DNA of 64,000 nt from an uncultured Pelagibacteraceae bacterium (GTDB lineage Bacteria; Pseudomonadota; Alphaproteobacteria; Pelagibacterales; Pelagibacteraceae): the NCBI GenBank assembly GCA_902567765.1, contig CACFNI010000003.1, forward strand, positions 29,444-93,443, read 5' to 3'. The position numbers were made by a program, and so were the translations under genes. How positions within the stretch are numbered: position 1 is the first letter of the stretch; each line of letters begins with the position of its first letter. The notes under the pieces were generated by a model. The model was not told where the DNA came from, searched no databases, and worked only from the letters and a program-made list of their open reading frames with translations. Positions 1 through 10,308 of the stretch are shown piece by piece.

Positions 1-499
1 AAATAACTTCCTCTCCTACTGTAAAATCTATCAATTCCTCAGTTGAAATATCAAGGGTTTCGATCGTTCCATTAAAATCTTTATTTTTCGCATAAAGTAT
101 TTTGTCTTGACCAACACTAATATCTTTATAGCCAAACCAATTTTTATTTTTAACATCTTGACTTAAATTACCATAAGTATTTTTAGCAAATTCATATATT
201 TCGTTTTCTTTTACACCAACATCCATTGTTTCTACCCGAATGCCAACAACTTTTGATTTGTAAACAAAAACGTTTATGTAAGTATTTTCTAAATTACTTT
301 TGGGACAATAATCGGCTGTGTAACCTACGTACTGAACGGTAGCCCACTCATCAAAGTCTTCCTCTGAATATCCATCAATAATGAAAAAAGTATTTTGTGC
401 TTTTGAAACAGAAGTGCCTGTTAATTTGAGTGCATCACATGCAAAAGAGTTGCTAGTGAATAAAATTAAAACAAATATCATGAGATAATTTTTATTCAT
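1..499 (-). CDS. Secreted protein of unknown function, 3' end cut by window edge
   Basis: An open frame of 166 codons starts with ATG at 499 and runs off the left edge without a stop. The N-terminus is a typical signal peptide: Lys3, a hydrophobic stretch at about residues 5-16, then SNSFA before Cys21. Cleavage after Ala20 by signal peptidase I is likely; the residues before Cys21 are a poor lipobox. The mature part is soluble, mixed alpha/beta in character, with acidic loops and a second Cys near residue 62. I do not recognise the family. It follows the minor-pilin genes on the same strand, 71 nt downstream of the pilX-like gene, so it could belong to the pilus locus, but this is only positional. 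Confidence 0.7.
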   Translation of the reverse strand, partial: MNKNYLMIFVLILFTSNSFACDALKLTGTSVSKAQNTFFIIDGYSEEDFDEWATVQYVGYTADYCPKSNLENTYINVFVYKSKVVGIRVETMDVGVKENEIYEFAKNTYGNLSQDVKNKNWFGYKDISVGQDKILYAKNKDFNGTIETLDISTEELIDFTVGEEVI

Positions 500-569
500 A
501 AATGTATTATAAAAATTTGGAGAAATTTTTAAAGTGAACTTTTTAAGAAATGTATCTATTTTGGGCATA

Positions 570-1382
570 TTAATTTGACAATACAACTACAGTTTCCAAT
601 GCAACCAATATATCTGGATCTTCTCCATCGATTGCTGCCCAACCTTCTGCTGAAAAACCTTCACCAATTGTATCAGAGTTTTTTGACTCACTTTTTGGCA
701 TCATGTAACCACAACCATAAATCTTATAGGCTGTTCCTGATGTCTGTGTGTTTGTGGTTGTTTTTTTTATACTCGATCCAGCACCTCTAAAATTGGCCGA
801 TCCAATGTTTACAATAAAGTACTCATACCTAAATCTATCCATATGGGCTTTCTCTTTATTAATCGTTTCACTATCTGCTAACGTATCAAGCTGGACGTCA
901 GCAAATACTGCTTGAATTAATGATCCAAAGTTTTTATTTATTTGGTGATGTGCAACTAAAAATCCAGCTCTATTTATATTTCTAAAACTTTCATAACACG
1001 GCGTAATTTGAGGTCCTGAAAGGTTTGAGGGAAGATCTCTTTTATCAACATATCTTGACAAGCCTTGTTGTTGATTTGCAAGCATTTGGTCAGTCATTAA
1101 ATCCCAATCTGCGCTTTCATCATCATCTAATCCTACAGGTTTTTCTGTAATTACAGTTTCTACAACAACCCAAGGTCCCATCATCTGATTTATAATAAAT
1201 TTTTCTCCCTCAAGTAAAGCTGTTTCGGCTACATAAAACGTTTGTTGGTATTCATCACTTGAATTATTACTTTGGTGATCTGTTGATGATATAACTATAA
1301 GTGATCCTCCCATTAACGACATAACAAGTAAAAGTAATAGAGAGAGAACTAACGCAAATCCTTTTTCATTTTTACGTTTCAT
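570..1382 (-). CDS. pilX: PilX-like type IV pilus minor pilin
   Basis: A 270-aa protein with a class III prepilin start: short basic leader, Gly8-Phe9 cleavage site, then a long hydrophobic helix. It lacks Glu at mature position 5, as PilX/GspK-type tip pilins usually do, and carries the PilX-like YVAETAL segment near residue 50. The rest is presumably the periplasmic globular head with two Cys. It is the last of four consecutive prepilin-like genes (FimT, PilV, PilW, PilX order), which together form the minor pilin complex that primes pilus assembly at the inner membrane. It starts 2 nt after pilW. Confidence 0.8.
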   Translation of the reverse strand: MKRKNEKGFALVLSLLLLLVMSLMGGSLIVISSTDHQSNNSSDEYQQTFYVAETALLEGEKFIINQMMGPWVVVETVITEKPVGLDDDESADWDLMTDQMLANQQQGLSRYVDKRDLPSNLSGPQITPCYESFRNINRAGFLVAHHQINKNFGSLIQAVFADVQLDTLADSETINKEKAHMDRFRYEYFIVNIGSANFRGAGSSIKKTTTNTQTSGTAYKIYGCGYMMPKSESKNSDTIGEGFSAEGWAAIDGEDPDILVALETVVVLSN

Positions 1383-1384
1383 AA

Positions 1385-2305
1385 TTATATTCCACCTCCA
1401 ATATTCCTGGTGTGAATGGTAACTACAACAGAGTCTCTTAATTTAGTATCTTCGAAATTATGTCCTCTATCTCCTAGACCTTTTACATAACGTGGTTTAT
1501 CTGCTGTTGCCTTAAATCTATAAAAATTACCTTTAGATCTAAAAGTTATTCTTAAATCAACAGCTCTTATTTTATAAAGATTGTCCCTTGCAACTGCATC
1601 TTCTCCGGGACTTGGAAGTGGAGTGAGCACTCTCCCTTCGGCATCAAGTGGAATAAACTCCATATCAACTATGTGATCACGAATTTTTTGTCCTATATAG
1701 CATTCTGGACAATCGTCTACCCAAATTCCAGATTCCGTTCCCATTGGTTGTAGCCAACTTCGAACTGATTTATATGCAGCGTATCTTGATCCAGCATTAT
1801 CAGTAAGTGGTGCCGCATAATATGTAATCTTATATCTTTTATAAGGCTGAGTTTCATCGTTTTGATTAAAGTCATCGTAAACTATGTGTATCCTATCACA
1901 ACATTTGCTTCCTGTATCAGGATGATTTTGTTCAGATATTCTTGAGTAAGTACCTCCTAAAGAACCTAAAGCATTTTCACCTTTCTCAATAATAAGAGGA
2001 TCATGACTTTCTAAAATTGATGTGTTGCCACCTACAAATTCCAAATAACTTCTGTTAGGAAAATTAAGAGTGTTTGTGCCTAAAATATATTTAAAGCCTG
2101 CCATTCTTATGTCTCTCATCATCATTTCTATGATATCTCTTCCTGATCGACTAATTTTAGCTCTCTCTGTCACTTGACCGTAACTATTATTCACAACTGT
2201 ATATGTTGTGTAAATTGCACCCATCATTATTGAGGAAATAACAACTCCTATGAGCATCTCTATAAGAGTTAAACCTGCGATATTTTTTAATTTATTTTTT
2301 TTCAT
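1385..2305 (-). CDS. pilW: PilW-like type IV pilus minor pilin
   Basis: A 306-aa prepilin with basic leader, cleavage site Gly11-Leu12 and Glu16 at mature position +5 (sequence GLTLIEMLIG). The conserved stretch after the helix (RSGRDIIEMMMRDIRMAGF, about residues 49-67) is typical of PilW. Paired Cys residues (CC near 137, a CPEC motif near 200) suggest disulphides in the periplasmic head. The start overlaps the pilV stop by 4 nt, so the genes are translationally coupled. The assignment to PilW rather than another minor pilin follows from the RxxRDIRMAG motif and gene order. Confidence 0.85.
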   Translation of the reverse strand: MKKNKLKNIAGLTLIEMLIGVVISSIMMGAIYTTYTVVNNSYGQVTERAKISRSGRDIIEMMMRDIRMAGFKYILGTNTLNFPNRSYLEFVGGNTSILESHDPLIIEKGENALGSLGGTYSRISEQNHPDTGSKCCDRIHIVYDDFNQNDETQPYKRYKITYYAAPLTDNAGSRYAAYKSVRSWLQPMGTESGIWVDDCPECYIGQKIRDHIVDMEFIPLDAEGRVLTPLPSPGEDAVARDNLYKIRAVDLRITFRSKGNFYRFKATADKPRYVKGLGDRGHNFEDTKLRDSVVVTIHTRNIGGGI

Positions 2306-3012
2306 TTTCTTGTGTTGTAATCTGCTTGAAAATATAAAAATTTTCTTTTCCTGCCGTCATTCATATTTACTTGAATTCTTCCTACGTACATTCCGTTGTC
2401 ATTGATTGCAGCATCTGAGTAGGTTGGACAACTATCGTTCCATCTGCAAATTTTATACACCTTCATTTTTTTTATATCTTTCTCCCCTCTACACTTTAAA
2501 TAGCGACTTTCTCCGAATACTTGCTTCCATTTTTCTTCCTTATTTGATGGACCATCTTTGAACTGATTTCCATATATACTTGTTGGGGGACTAAAATCTT
2601 TACCTTGATTTCCTAAATTTCCTGCATCAGGATCTGTATCACCACCGACAGCAGCAGTTATTGTTCCAGATGATCCACATGCTCCTGAAAAAAATTCTGC
2701 CTGAGCTAAATGATCTGAAAATTTTCTTGCACTTTCCTTGATTTCTTCATTAACAGTTACTGTTCCATCAATGCTTATAGCTACTTTATCTACCATTGAA
2801 TCTATACCGTAGATACTATCTCTATGTCCAATAACATCTTCAGCCATCATGCTTACCAAATAATTTGCTTTAGTTCTCTCACCAGAATTATCAATTGATT
2901 GTACGGAATAATTAACCATTTGAAGTATAGCTATAAAACCAATTCCAACAATTGCTGTTGAAACTAGACCTTCTAAAATTGTTAAACCTAAAATATTTTT
3001 CAATTTAGTCAT
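2302..3012 (-). CDS. pilV: PilV-like type IV pilus minor pilin
   Basis: A 236-aa prepilin with leader, cleavage site Gly9-Leu10 and Glu14 at +5 (GLTILEGLVSTAIVGIG), the usual PilV N-terminus. The helix is followed by an alpha-helical neck and a Cys-containing C-terminal head (Cys pairs around residues 111, 174, 189 and 195). It lies between the FimT-like gene (gap 1 nt) and pilW (overlap 4 nt). Expected role: membrane-anchored minor pilin incorporated at the pilus tip, processed by the prepilin peptidase PilD, which is not in this window. Confidence 0.8.
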   Translation of the reverse strand: MTKLKNILGLTILEGLVSTAIVGIGFIAILQMVNYSVQSIDNSGERTKANYLVSMMAEDVIGHRDSIYGIDSMVDKVAISIDGTVTVNEEIKESARKFSDHLAQAEFFSGACGSSGTITAAVGGDTDPDAGNLGNQGKDFSPPTSIYGNQFKDGPSNKEEKWKQVFGESRYLKCRGEKDIKKMKVYKICRWNDSCPTYSDAAINDNGMYVGRIQVNMNDGRKRKFLYFQADYNTRK

Positions 3013-3013
3013 A

Positions 3014-3736
3014 TTAATTTTGCAAAATCCATTCTAGCTGAGTACTGCTCCATTTATCCATAGTTATTTCTCCAAATCTAGTCCAGTCTATAGAATACAT
3101 TGTAGAATCATCTTTGTCATTTGGTTCTCCACTAACACTGAGTAAACATCTAGAATTTGTTGCTGTTCTCTTACAAACGAATAAGCTTTCATCTACAACT
3201 GCGCTATCTCCTGTTCCGCTAAGCAAATCACCAGCACCACTAAACCACCTGGCATTTTTTGAAAAACATACCCCTGCATTAGTGGACAAATTTGTAGTAA
3301 TGCTATCAAATGTTACAGTCTGAACTTCGATTACTGTATCTACAGAGCCGTCTACGTCCCAGTAATCATCATTGTCGATATTACATCTCGAAGCTGAAGA
3401 TGTATTCCATTCACTATCACCATTATTTATCTTTGTAGTCAATGTGTCTGTTTTCATACCTTTGGTTGTAAAAACTACATTATCATCATTTACTTCAATT
3501 AACACCTGTACAAAAGCAAATTGACCTCTCTGAACTTGTGCATTAATAGCCTCGAATAACTTTTTTGCTCTTAGAACATCAGTCCTTACATCTCTACTCT
3601 GTTTCCAATTTGAAAAACTCGGATATGCTGCAGCAGATATTACTCCTATAATTGCAAGAACAACAATTAGCTCGAGTAAATTAAAACCTTTAATGTTCTT
3701 TTCCGGCACCAGCATCAATTTTCCCAGCTTTGACAA
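3014..3736 (-). CDS. FimT/GspH-like type IV pilus minor pilin
   Basis: A 240-aa prepilin with Gly17-Phe18 cleavage site and Glu22 at +5 (KGFNLLELIVVLAIIGVISAAAYP), the best match in this locus to the classical type IV pilin N-terminus. It could be a FimT/PilE-like minor pilin or, less likely, a major pilin. Two starts are possible: ATG at 3736 (leader of 17 residues) or Met8 at 3715 (leader of 10 residues). Both overlap the 3' end of pilT (by 47 or 26 nt), so translation is probably coupled to pilT. The second start gives a leader length closer to its neighbours. Confidence 0.75.
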   Translation of the reverse strand: MSKLGKLMLVPEKNIKGFNLLELIVVLAIIGVISAAAYPSFSNWKQSRDVRTDVLRAKKLFEAINAQVQRGQFAFVQVLIEVNDDNVVFTTKGMKTDTLTTKINNGDSEWNTSSASRCNIDNDDYWDVDGSVDTVIEVQTVTFDSITTNLSTNAGVCFSKNARWFSGAGDLLSGTGDSAVVDESLFVCKRTATNSRCLLSVSGEPNDKDDSTMYSIDWTRFGEITMDKWSSTQLEWILQN

Positions 3737-4703
3737 GTTCCTCTAAGGATTTCGTCATTGTTATCATTCCTTCTTTTACAGCAGTTTGCATGATGCTTGG
3801 GATCTGATGAATTTTAGATTCTCGGATTAAGTTTTGAATAGGAGCAGTACACTTCATCACTTCAAAAGCACCACAACGACCTTGCCCGTCTTTTGTTTTT
3901 AGTAATCTTTGAGTTACAACCATTTTTAAAGATGTTGAGATTTGTGCACGTATCTGAGCTTGTTGCTCTGGTGGAAATACGTCAATAATTCTATTAATTG
4001 TACTTGGGGCACCACTGGTATGCAATGTTCCAAAAACTAAGTGACCTGTTTCTGCAGCTGTAAGTGCAAGTGAAACTGTTTCTAAATCTCTCATCTCACC
4101 AACTAGAATTACATCTGGATCTTCTCGAAGCGCAGCTTTTAAAGCACTTGCAAAACTTTGAGTTTGTTTTCCAACTTCTCTATGAGAGACAATACTTTTA
4201 ATATCTTTGTGGATAAATTCTACAGGATCCTCAACAGTTATTATATTTGATGTTCTAGTTTTATTTATTTCATTCACAATTGCAGCAAGTGTTGTTGATT
4301 TACCTGAACCCGTAGGTCCAGTTACTAAAACTAAACCTTTATGCATATCAATAATATCATATAGCACTGGTGGTAAATCAAACTGGTCCATAGTTGGTAT
4401 TACACTTTCTACCCTTCTAAGAACAGCAGCAGGACCATGAATTGTTTTATAAAAATTTGCACGAAATCTTAGACCCGCAAGAGTTACTGATGAATCTAAT
4501 TCGTGTGTATCTTGAAATCTTTTCATCTCTACTTCATTGCAATTTGTAGAAATTAAATCTTGAAGATCTTGCTTTTTAACAAGGACCTCTTGTACTTTAT
4601 GAATTTCGCCGGTTTGTCTGTAGGCAAGAGGCCATCCGCTCCTGATGTGAAAGTCAGATATCTTTTTATTGTTTTTTGCTAATTCTTCTAATTTTTCAAA
4701 CAT
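3690..4703 (-). CDS. pilT: Type IV pilus retraction ATPase PilT
   Basis: A 337-aa hexameric secretion ATPase of the PilT family. The Walker A motif GPTGSGKS is at residues 129-136, followed by the Asp box (TVEDPVEF), Walker B (DPDVILVGEMRD) and His box (GHLVFGTLHT). The PilT signature appears as PIQNLIRE near residue 290. It powers pilus depolymerisation at the inner membrane face. Length is slightly under the usual 345 aa. It is the first gene of the pilus run here; the 115 bp upstream (4704-4818) are AT-rich and hold no recognisable gene. PilU is the main alternative, but the short C-terminus favours PilT. Confidence 0.93.
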   Translation of the reverse strand: MFEKLEELAKNNKKISDFHIRSGWPLAYRQTGEIHKVQEVLVKKQDLQDLISTNCNEVEMKRFQDTHELDSSVTLAGLRFRANFYKTIHGPAAVLRRVESVIPTMDQFDLPPVLYDIIDMHKGLVLVTGPTGSGKSTTLAAIVNEINKTRTSNIITVEDPVEFIHKDIKSIVSHREVGKQTQSFASALKAALREDPDVILVGEMRDLETVSLALTAAETGHLVFGTLHTSGAPSTINRIIDVFPPEQQAQIRAQISTSLKMVVTQRLLKTKDGQGRCGAFEVMKCTAPIQNLIRESKIHQIPSIMQTAVKEGMITMTKSLEELVKAGKIDAGAGKEH

Positions 4704-4818
4704 ATGAAATTTTTATATAATAATCATTAATTAACAATGAATAAACTTAAGAATAAACCCAAAATAGTTAATAAATTAAAGATGTTTTTTTTAAATTTAC
4801 GTTTTTGAGTTGAAAAAT

Positions 4819-5943
4819 TTAAGAAATCTGCTGTTTTCCGTATATTTTAGAGCTCATCACAATACTAAGTCCAATCATTGTAGCAAGCATTGATGATCCA
4901 CCGTAAGACATAATAGGTAATGGAGAGCCCACTATAGGAAGTAACCCTAAAACCATGCTCATATTTACAGTAATATAAATAAAAATTGCTGCAGCAAAAC
5001 TAAAACAGTAAAGTTTTGCAAAATAACTTCTAGTAAAAGATCCTATTCTTAAAATTCTAAAAATCATTATTGCGTATAGTATTAAAAGAAATATGGATCC
5101 AGTAAAACCATGCTCTTCGGAAAATAGGGTAAAAATAAAATCTGTATGTTTTTCAGGTAAAAAATCTAAATAACTTTGTGTTCCTTTTAAAAAACCTTTT
5201 CCAGTTAAACCACCTGAGCCAATTGCAATTTTCGATTGGATTATTTGATAACCTGCACCCAAAGGATCTTTATCAGGATTAAAAAAAGTTAATATTCTTA
5301 ATTTTTGATAAGGTTCTAAAAATGAAATTACAAAGGGTAGTGATATTACAAAGAATAATGAGGAGTATATAAAATACTTTATATTTAAACCTGCTAGCCA
5401 TAAAACCACTAATCCACTTAAAGCAATTAAAATCGAAGTACCTAAATCTGGTTGACTCACAACGAGCACTATTGGAATTATTAAAATTGTTATAGGTAGT
5501 AAAAGATTTTTAAAACTATTTACATCACTAACGTTTGTTCTGTGATAATATCTTGCAAAACAAACGATAATTGCAATTTTCATTAATTCTGATGGCTGTA
5601 AATTAATAAAATATAAACTTATCCAACGTTGAGAGCCTGATGCGGTTATTCCATAAAAAGATGCCCAAATTAAAAAAGCTAAAACTATAAAGTAAAATAA
5701 ATAACCTGTTGCATGCCAAAATTTAATATTAAAGAATGATAAGACCAACATCATAAAAAAGAAAACTAAAAATCTAATAGTATGACTTTTGCTATGGTAT
5801 AGTATTTCACCTCCATCGGTTGAATACATTGAAAAACAACTAATTATCCCGATTGTCAAAACACATCCTAATAATATGAAATCAAAAGATCTTATTTTTT
5901 GAAAAAAAGTTAACTGATTGGAAATTGATCTTCTTTGGAACAT
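4819..5943 (-). CDS. rodA: RodA, SEDS-family peptidoglycan glycosyltransferase
   Basis: A 374-aa polytopic membrane protein (about ten helices) of the SEDS family. Visible hallmarks are the QPDLGTS motif in the central loop, the GKGFLKGTQ-like loop, FLPEKHTDFIF, and the C-terminal GLLPIVGSPLPIMSYGGSSM segment shared by RodA and FtsW. RodA polymerises lipid II for the lateral wall together with PBP2. It follows mrdA with no gap (mrdA stop at 5944, rodA start at 5943), the standard mrdAB arrangement. A second SEDS gene in the dcw cluster (52007-53116) is FtsW, so this one is RodA by context. Confidence 0.95.
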   Translation of the reverse strand: MFQRRSISNQLTFFQKIRSFDFILLGCVLTIGIISCFSMYSTDGGEILYHSKSHTIRFLVFFFMMLVLSFFNIKFWHATGYLFYFIVLAFLIWASFYGITASGSQRWISLYFINLQPSELMKIAIIVCFARYYHRTNVSDVNSFKNLLLPITILIIPIVLVVSQPDLGTSILIALSGLVVLWLAGLNIKYFIYSSLFFVISLPFVISFLEPYQKLRILTFFNPDKDPLGAGYQIIQSKIAIGSGGLTGKGFLKGTQSYLDFLPEKHTDFIFTLFSEEHGFTGSIFLLILYAIMIFRILRIGSFTRSYFAKLYCFSFAAAIFIYITVNMSMVLGLLPIVGSPLPIMSYGGSSMLATMIGLSIVMSSKIYGKQQIS

Positions 5944-7920
5944 TTAAGATATTATTGAATTATTTTTAATTATTTTTTCTCTTTCTTCATGGCGATCGAT
6001 TATCAACTTAAATAATTTTTTCGCCATAGGTGCTGCTGTAGTACTGCCCGATCCACCATGTTCAACAATAATGCTAAGTGCATAACGTGGGTTTTTATAA
6101 GGACCAAAAGCAACATACAATGCATGATCTCTATCTTCATAAGGCATATCTTTTGCCTTAAGTTCTAGTTCTCTCTGTCTTTCTGTTATTTTTTTAACTT
6201 GAGCAGTTCCAGTTTTGCCAGCAAATTGATATTTTTTATCATCAAATCTTGATCCATAGGAAGTTCCCATTACCTCGTTTGTTGAACCCCACATTGCTTC
6301 CAATACAAATTTTACATTTTCTGGATTTCTATAAAGAACCTCGTGTTCATTTTCTTGATTATTTAAAAAATTTTGAGCTTTTATTATTGGAGAAATAGTT
6401 GTGTTCTCGTCCTCTATTTTTTTATCAGCCATTAATTTCATTTTATTTTTAATGACCTCAGCAGTATCTTGATTTTCTTGAACTCTAATTCTTGGATATA
6501 TTTTGTAACCTCCATTTGCAAGCTGTGCAGTCATCAAACATAATTGTAAGGGTGTTGTCTGAATATATCCTTGTCCTATACCTGTAATTAATGTTTCACC
6601 TAAAACCCATCCTAAACCAAGATTATCCTTTTTCCATTTAGTGCTAGGAACTAGTCCTTTTTTCTCATCAATAAATGTTTCCCCAAAAACTTTTTCACCG
6701 AGACCAAACTTTAGAGCTGTCTTGTTAAGCCTATCAACTCCTAACTTTCTAGCAATCTCGTAAAAGTAAGTATCACAAGATTGTTTAAGTGCGTTTCTAA
6801 GGTTCATATATCCATGACCCTTTTTTTTCCAGCAGTGATAAGCTTGACCATACATTTCCATTTTCCCTGTACATCGAACTGTTAATTTAGGAGAAATAAT
6901 GTCATTTTCTAATGCAGATAAAGCTACTATAGGTTTTATGGTGGAGCCTGGTGAATACAATCCCGCAACCGTTTTATTTATTAAAGGCTTTAGAGGATTT
7001 CCTCTAATATCCTGCCAATCTTTTTGGCTTATTCCATATAAAAATAAATTTGGATTAAAAGACGGAGAAGAATGCATAGCTAATATATCGCCAGTGTAAA
7101 TATCCATAACACTTATAGAGCCAGATTTGTCTGCAAGCAGTTCATTTGATAGCTTTTGAACCTCTGTATCAATTGTTAATCTGATATTTTTTCCCTTTTT
7201 GCCCTCTAAAAAATCTATTTGATTAATTCTTTTTCCATATGCATTAACCTCATACCTTTGTATTCCATTAGAGCCTATTAAATCATTTTCAAAAGCCTTT
7301 TCTAATCCAATTTTGCCAACTCTTAAACCTGGAACATGATTTTTTTTGATTATTTCATTATTTGCTAAATCACTTTCACTTGCTTGAGCAACATATCCTA
7401 AAACATGAGTAAAATTTTCATTATGTGGATAGCTTCTAGCTACTGATAAAACTGGTTTGGCACCAACTAGTTCATGAAGGTAGAAATTTACTTTAGAAAA
7501 TTGATCCCAACTTAAATTTTCAGAAACTACCAACGTTTCCCAAGGCTTTTGAGATCTTTTTTTTTTAATAATTCTAGCAAACTGTTTATCACTTAATTCT
7601 AGGATATCTTTTAATCTAACCATTAAATATTTAAAATCCTCAACTTGTTCTGGAACTACGTGAAGTTGATATACTTTAAGATTTCCAGCAATAGTATTAC
7701 CAAAAAAATCTTTAATTTCTCCACGCTCTGGTGGTAATTTCCATTCTCTTAAACGATTTTTATCTGACAAAGTTAAATATTTTTTATTTTCATTTATTTG
7801 TAATGAAAATAATCTTGCTACAATTCCTGTAAATACAACTACTTTCGCAGCGGAAAAAATAAACATTCTTCTGTTTATAGTATTTAATTTTTTGAAACTT
7901 GTATCACTTCCACTAATCAT
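5944..7920 (-). CDS. mrdA: Penicillin-binding protein 2 (elongation transpeptidase)
   Basis: A 658-aa class B PBP. One membrane helix lies near residues 18-38, then the pedestal domain with RGEIKD, and the transpeptidase domain with active-site Ser326 in STIK (326-329), an SCD motif in the SxN position near residue 383, and KTGTAQ near residue 573. It cross-links lateral-wall peptidoglycan with RodA. The start overlaps the 3' end of mreD by 8 nt, which places it in the mreBCD-mrdAB operon. Alternative assignment as FtsI is excluded by context and by the separate ftsI at 58342-60033. Confidence 0.95.
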   Translation of the reverse strand: MISGSDTSFKKLNTINRRMFIFSAAKVVVFTGIVARLFSLQINENKKYLTLSDKNRLREWKLPPERGEIKDFFGNTIAGNLKVYQLHVVPEQVEDFKYLMVRLKDILELSDKQFARIIKKKRSQKPWETLVVSENLSWDQFSKVNFYLHELVGAKPVLSVARSYPHNENFTHVLGYVAQASESDLANNEIIKKNHVPGLRVGKIGLEKAFENDLIGSNGIQRYEVNAYGKRINQIDFLEGKKGKNIRLTIDTEVQKLSNELLADKSGSISVMDIYTGDILAMHSSPSFNPNLFLYGISQKDWQDIRGNPLKPLINKTVAGLYSPGSTIKPIVALSALENDIISPKLTVRCTGKMEMYGQAYHCWKKKGHGYMNLRNALKQSCDTYFYEIARKLGVDRLNKTALKFGLGEKVFGETFIDEKKGLVPSTKWKKDNLGLGWVLGETLITGIGQGYIQTTPLQLCLMTAQLANGGYKIYPRIRVQENQDTAEVIKNKMKLMADKKIEDENTTISPIIKAQNFLNNQENEHEVLYRNPENVKFVLEAMWGSTNEVMGTSYGSRFDDKKYQFAGKTGTAQVKKITERQRELELKAKDMPYEDRDHALYVAFGPYKNPRYALSIIVEHGGSGSTTAAPMAKKLFKLIIDRHEEREKIIKNNSIIS

Positions 7921-8437
7921 TTTTTTCGCTTCCTCTTATTAATCTTTGATAAATTTCAAAGAGATTTGCAAAAATAATATATAAAAAAAATGTGAAGACT
8001 ATATTCACTGCTATATCCAAGTAGTAAATTTTAAATTTAAAAAATAAAATTAACATTATATAAGTCAATGAGTTGACAACTAAGATTGCAAATAAAAAAA
8101 ATAGCCAGTCCTTTAATGTGCTGGGTCTTAATGTAATATTTCTCAAATAGGCTGCAAAGCCACACATAAAAAGATAAGCAAAACTGCTTATGCCTAATGG
8201 AAAACCAATAACTACATCATTTATGAGGCCTGCAAAAAATATTAATCCATAACCTAAATTTTCTGGTTTTTTTAAGCTCCAATAAAAAATTAAAATAAAA
8301 GGAAAGTTAAATGAAAAATATGCTAAATTTAAATAATTAAAGTCAAATTCATTTAAAACCGCCATATATAAAATTAAAATTGGCCCAAGTTCTAAAAGTT
8401 TATTTAAAATTTTTCCCTTTCCTAATTTAGACATCAA
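7913..8437 (-). CDS. mreD: Rod shape-determining membrane protein MreD
   Basis: A 174-aa protein with about five predicted membrane helices and few charged residues. The family is weakly conserved; the conserved part here is the GFPLGISSFAYLF region (family pattern PLG...F.). The assignment rests largely on position between mreC (4-nt overlap) and mrdA (8-nt overlap) and on length. It would act in the inner membrane as part of the elongasome with MreC, RodA and PBP2. Confidence 0.85.
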   Translation of the reverse strand: MMSKLGKGKILNKLLELGPILILYMAVLNEFDFNYLNLAYFSFNFPFILIFYWSLKKPENLGYGLIFFAGLINDVVIGFPLGISSFAYLFMCGFAAYLRNITLRPSTLKDWLFFLFAILVVNSLTYIMLILFFKFKIYYLDIAVNIVFTFFLYIIFANLFEIYQRLIRGSEKND

Positions 8438-9267
8438 TCTTCCTCTTTTTTAAATTCTATTACTTTCACAAACTTAAGTTGAGAAAAGTCTGAAAAATAA
8501 TCAACTTTTATTTTATTTGTAATTTTTCCAATTGGTATTCCTGATTTAAATAAAGCGCCTGACCCAGAAGTAAAAACTGAACTTCCTTCTTTAAGAAAAA
8601 TTTCTTCTTTTGAATATTGAATAATACCATTATTTTTTCCTGTTCCTGAAAGTATTGATTGATATCCTTCAGGTTCTATCGTTACAGGGATTTTGCTATT
8701 TAAGTCTGAAAGCAAAAGCACTCTTGATGTTGTAAAATTTACCTCAACCACTTTTCCGACTAGAAATTCTCCATCTAAAACGGCCATTCCTAGTTTTATA
8801 TTATTTTTACTACCCTTGTTGATAATCATTGATCTAAGGAAGGGACTTTGTTTATCTATTAAAACTTTTGCAATAATTTCATCAGATACAATTATATAAT
8901 CATCAATAATTTTTTTTAATCTTTCATTTTCTGAAGTTATAAAGTTTGTATTTTCTACTGTAGTTTTTAATTCTATGTTTTCTTTTTTAAGTTTTAAATA
9001 TTCATCGTAGTATGTAAAATGATCTTGTATATTTATGTAAGTTTTTTTTATGTAGTTTTCGGGAACAGAAACAATAAATGAAGACCTATAAACAAGCTCA
9101 TTAATTGAAATTTTAATATAATTTATTGCAGATAAATTAAATCTACCAAGAATTAAAAAAACTATTGATAAAATTATTAGAAAAATTAAAGAAAATCTTT
9201 GCTTGTTACCTCTTTGAATAAAAGCAGAGCGAATTGCAATTACGAAGTCGTCTCGGCTCGCTTCCAT
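8434..9267 (-). CDS. mreC: Rod shape-determining protein MreC
   Basis: A 277-aa bitopic protein: one membrane helix near residues 26-44, a coiled coil at about residues 90-125 (ENIELKTTVENT...SENERLKKII), then the two beta-barrel domains with the family motifs SPFLRSMIINKGSKNNIKLGMAV and SDLNSKIPV, and GLVG-like GEFLVGKV. It links MreB to the periplasmic wall synthases. It begins 6 nt after the mreB stop and overlaps mreD by 4 nt. Confidence 0.93.
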   Translation of the reverse strand: MEASRDDFVIAIRSAFIQRGNKQRFSLIFLIILSIVFLILGRFNLSAINYIKISINELVYRSSFIVSVPENYIKKTYINIQDHFTYYDEYLKLKKENIELKTTVENTNFITSENERLKKIIDDYIIVSDEIIAKVLIDKQSPFLRSMIINKGSKNNIKLGMAVLDGEFLVGKVVEVNFTTSRVLLLSDLNSKIPVTIEPEGYQSILSGTGKNNGIIQYSKEEIFLKEGSSVFTSGSGALFKSGIPIGKITNKIKVDYFSDFSQLKFVKVIEFKKEED

Positions 9268-9273
9268 TTTATT

Positions 9274-10308
<1,035 letters not shown>

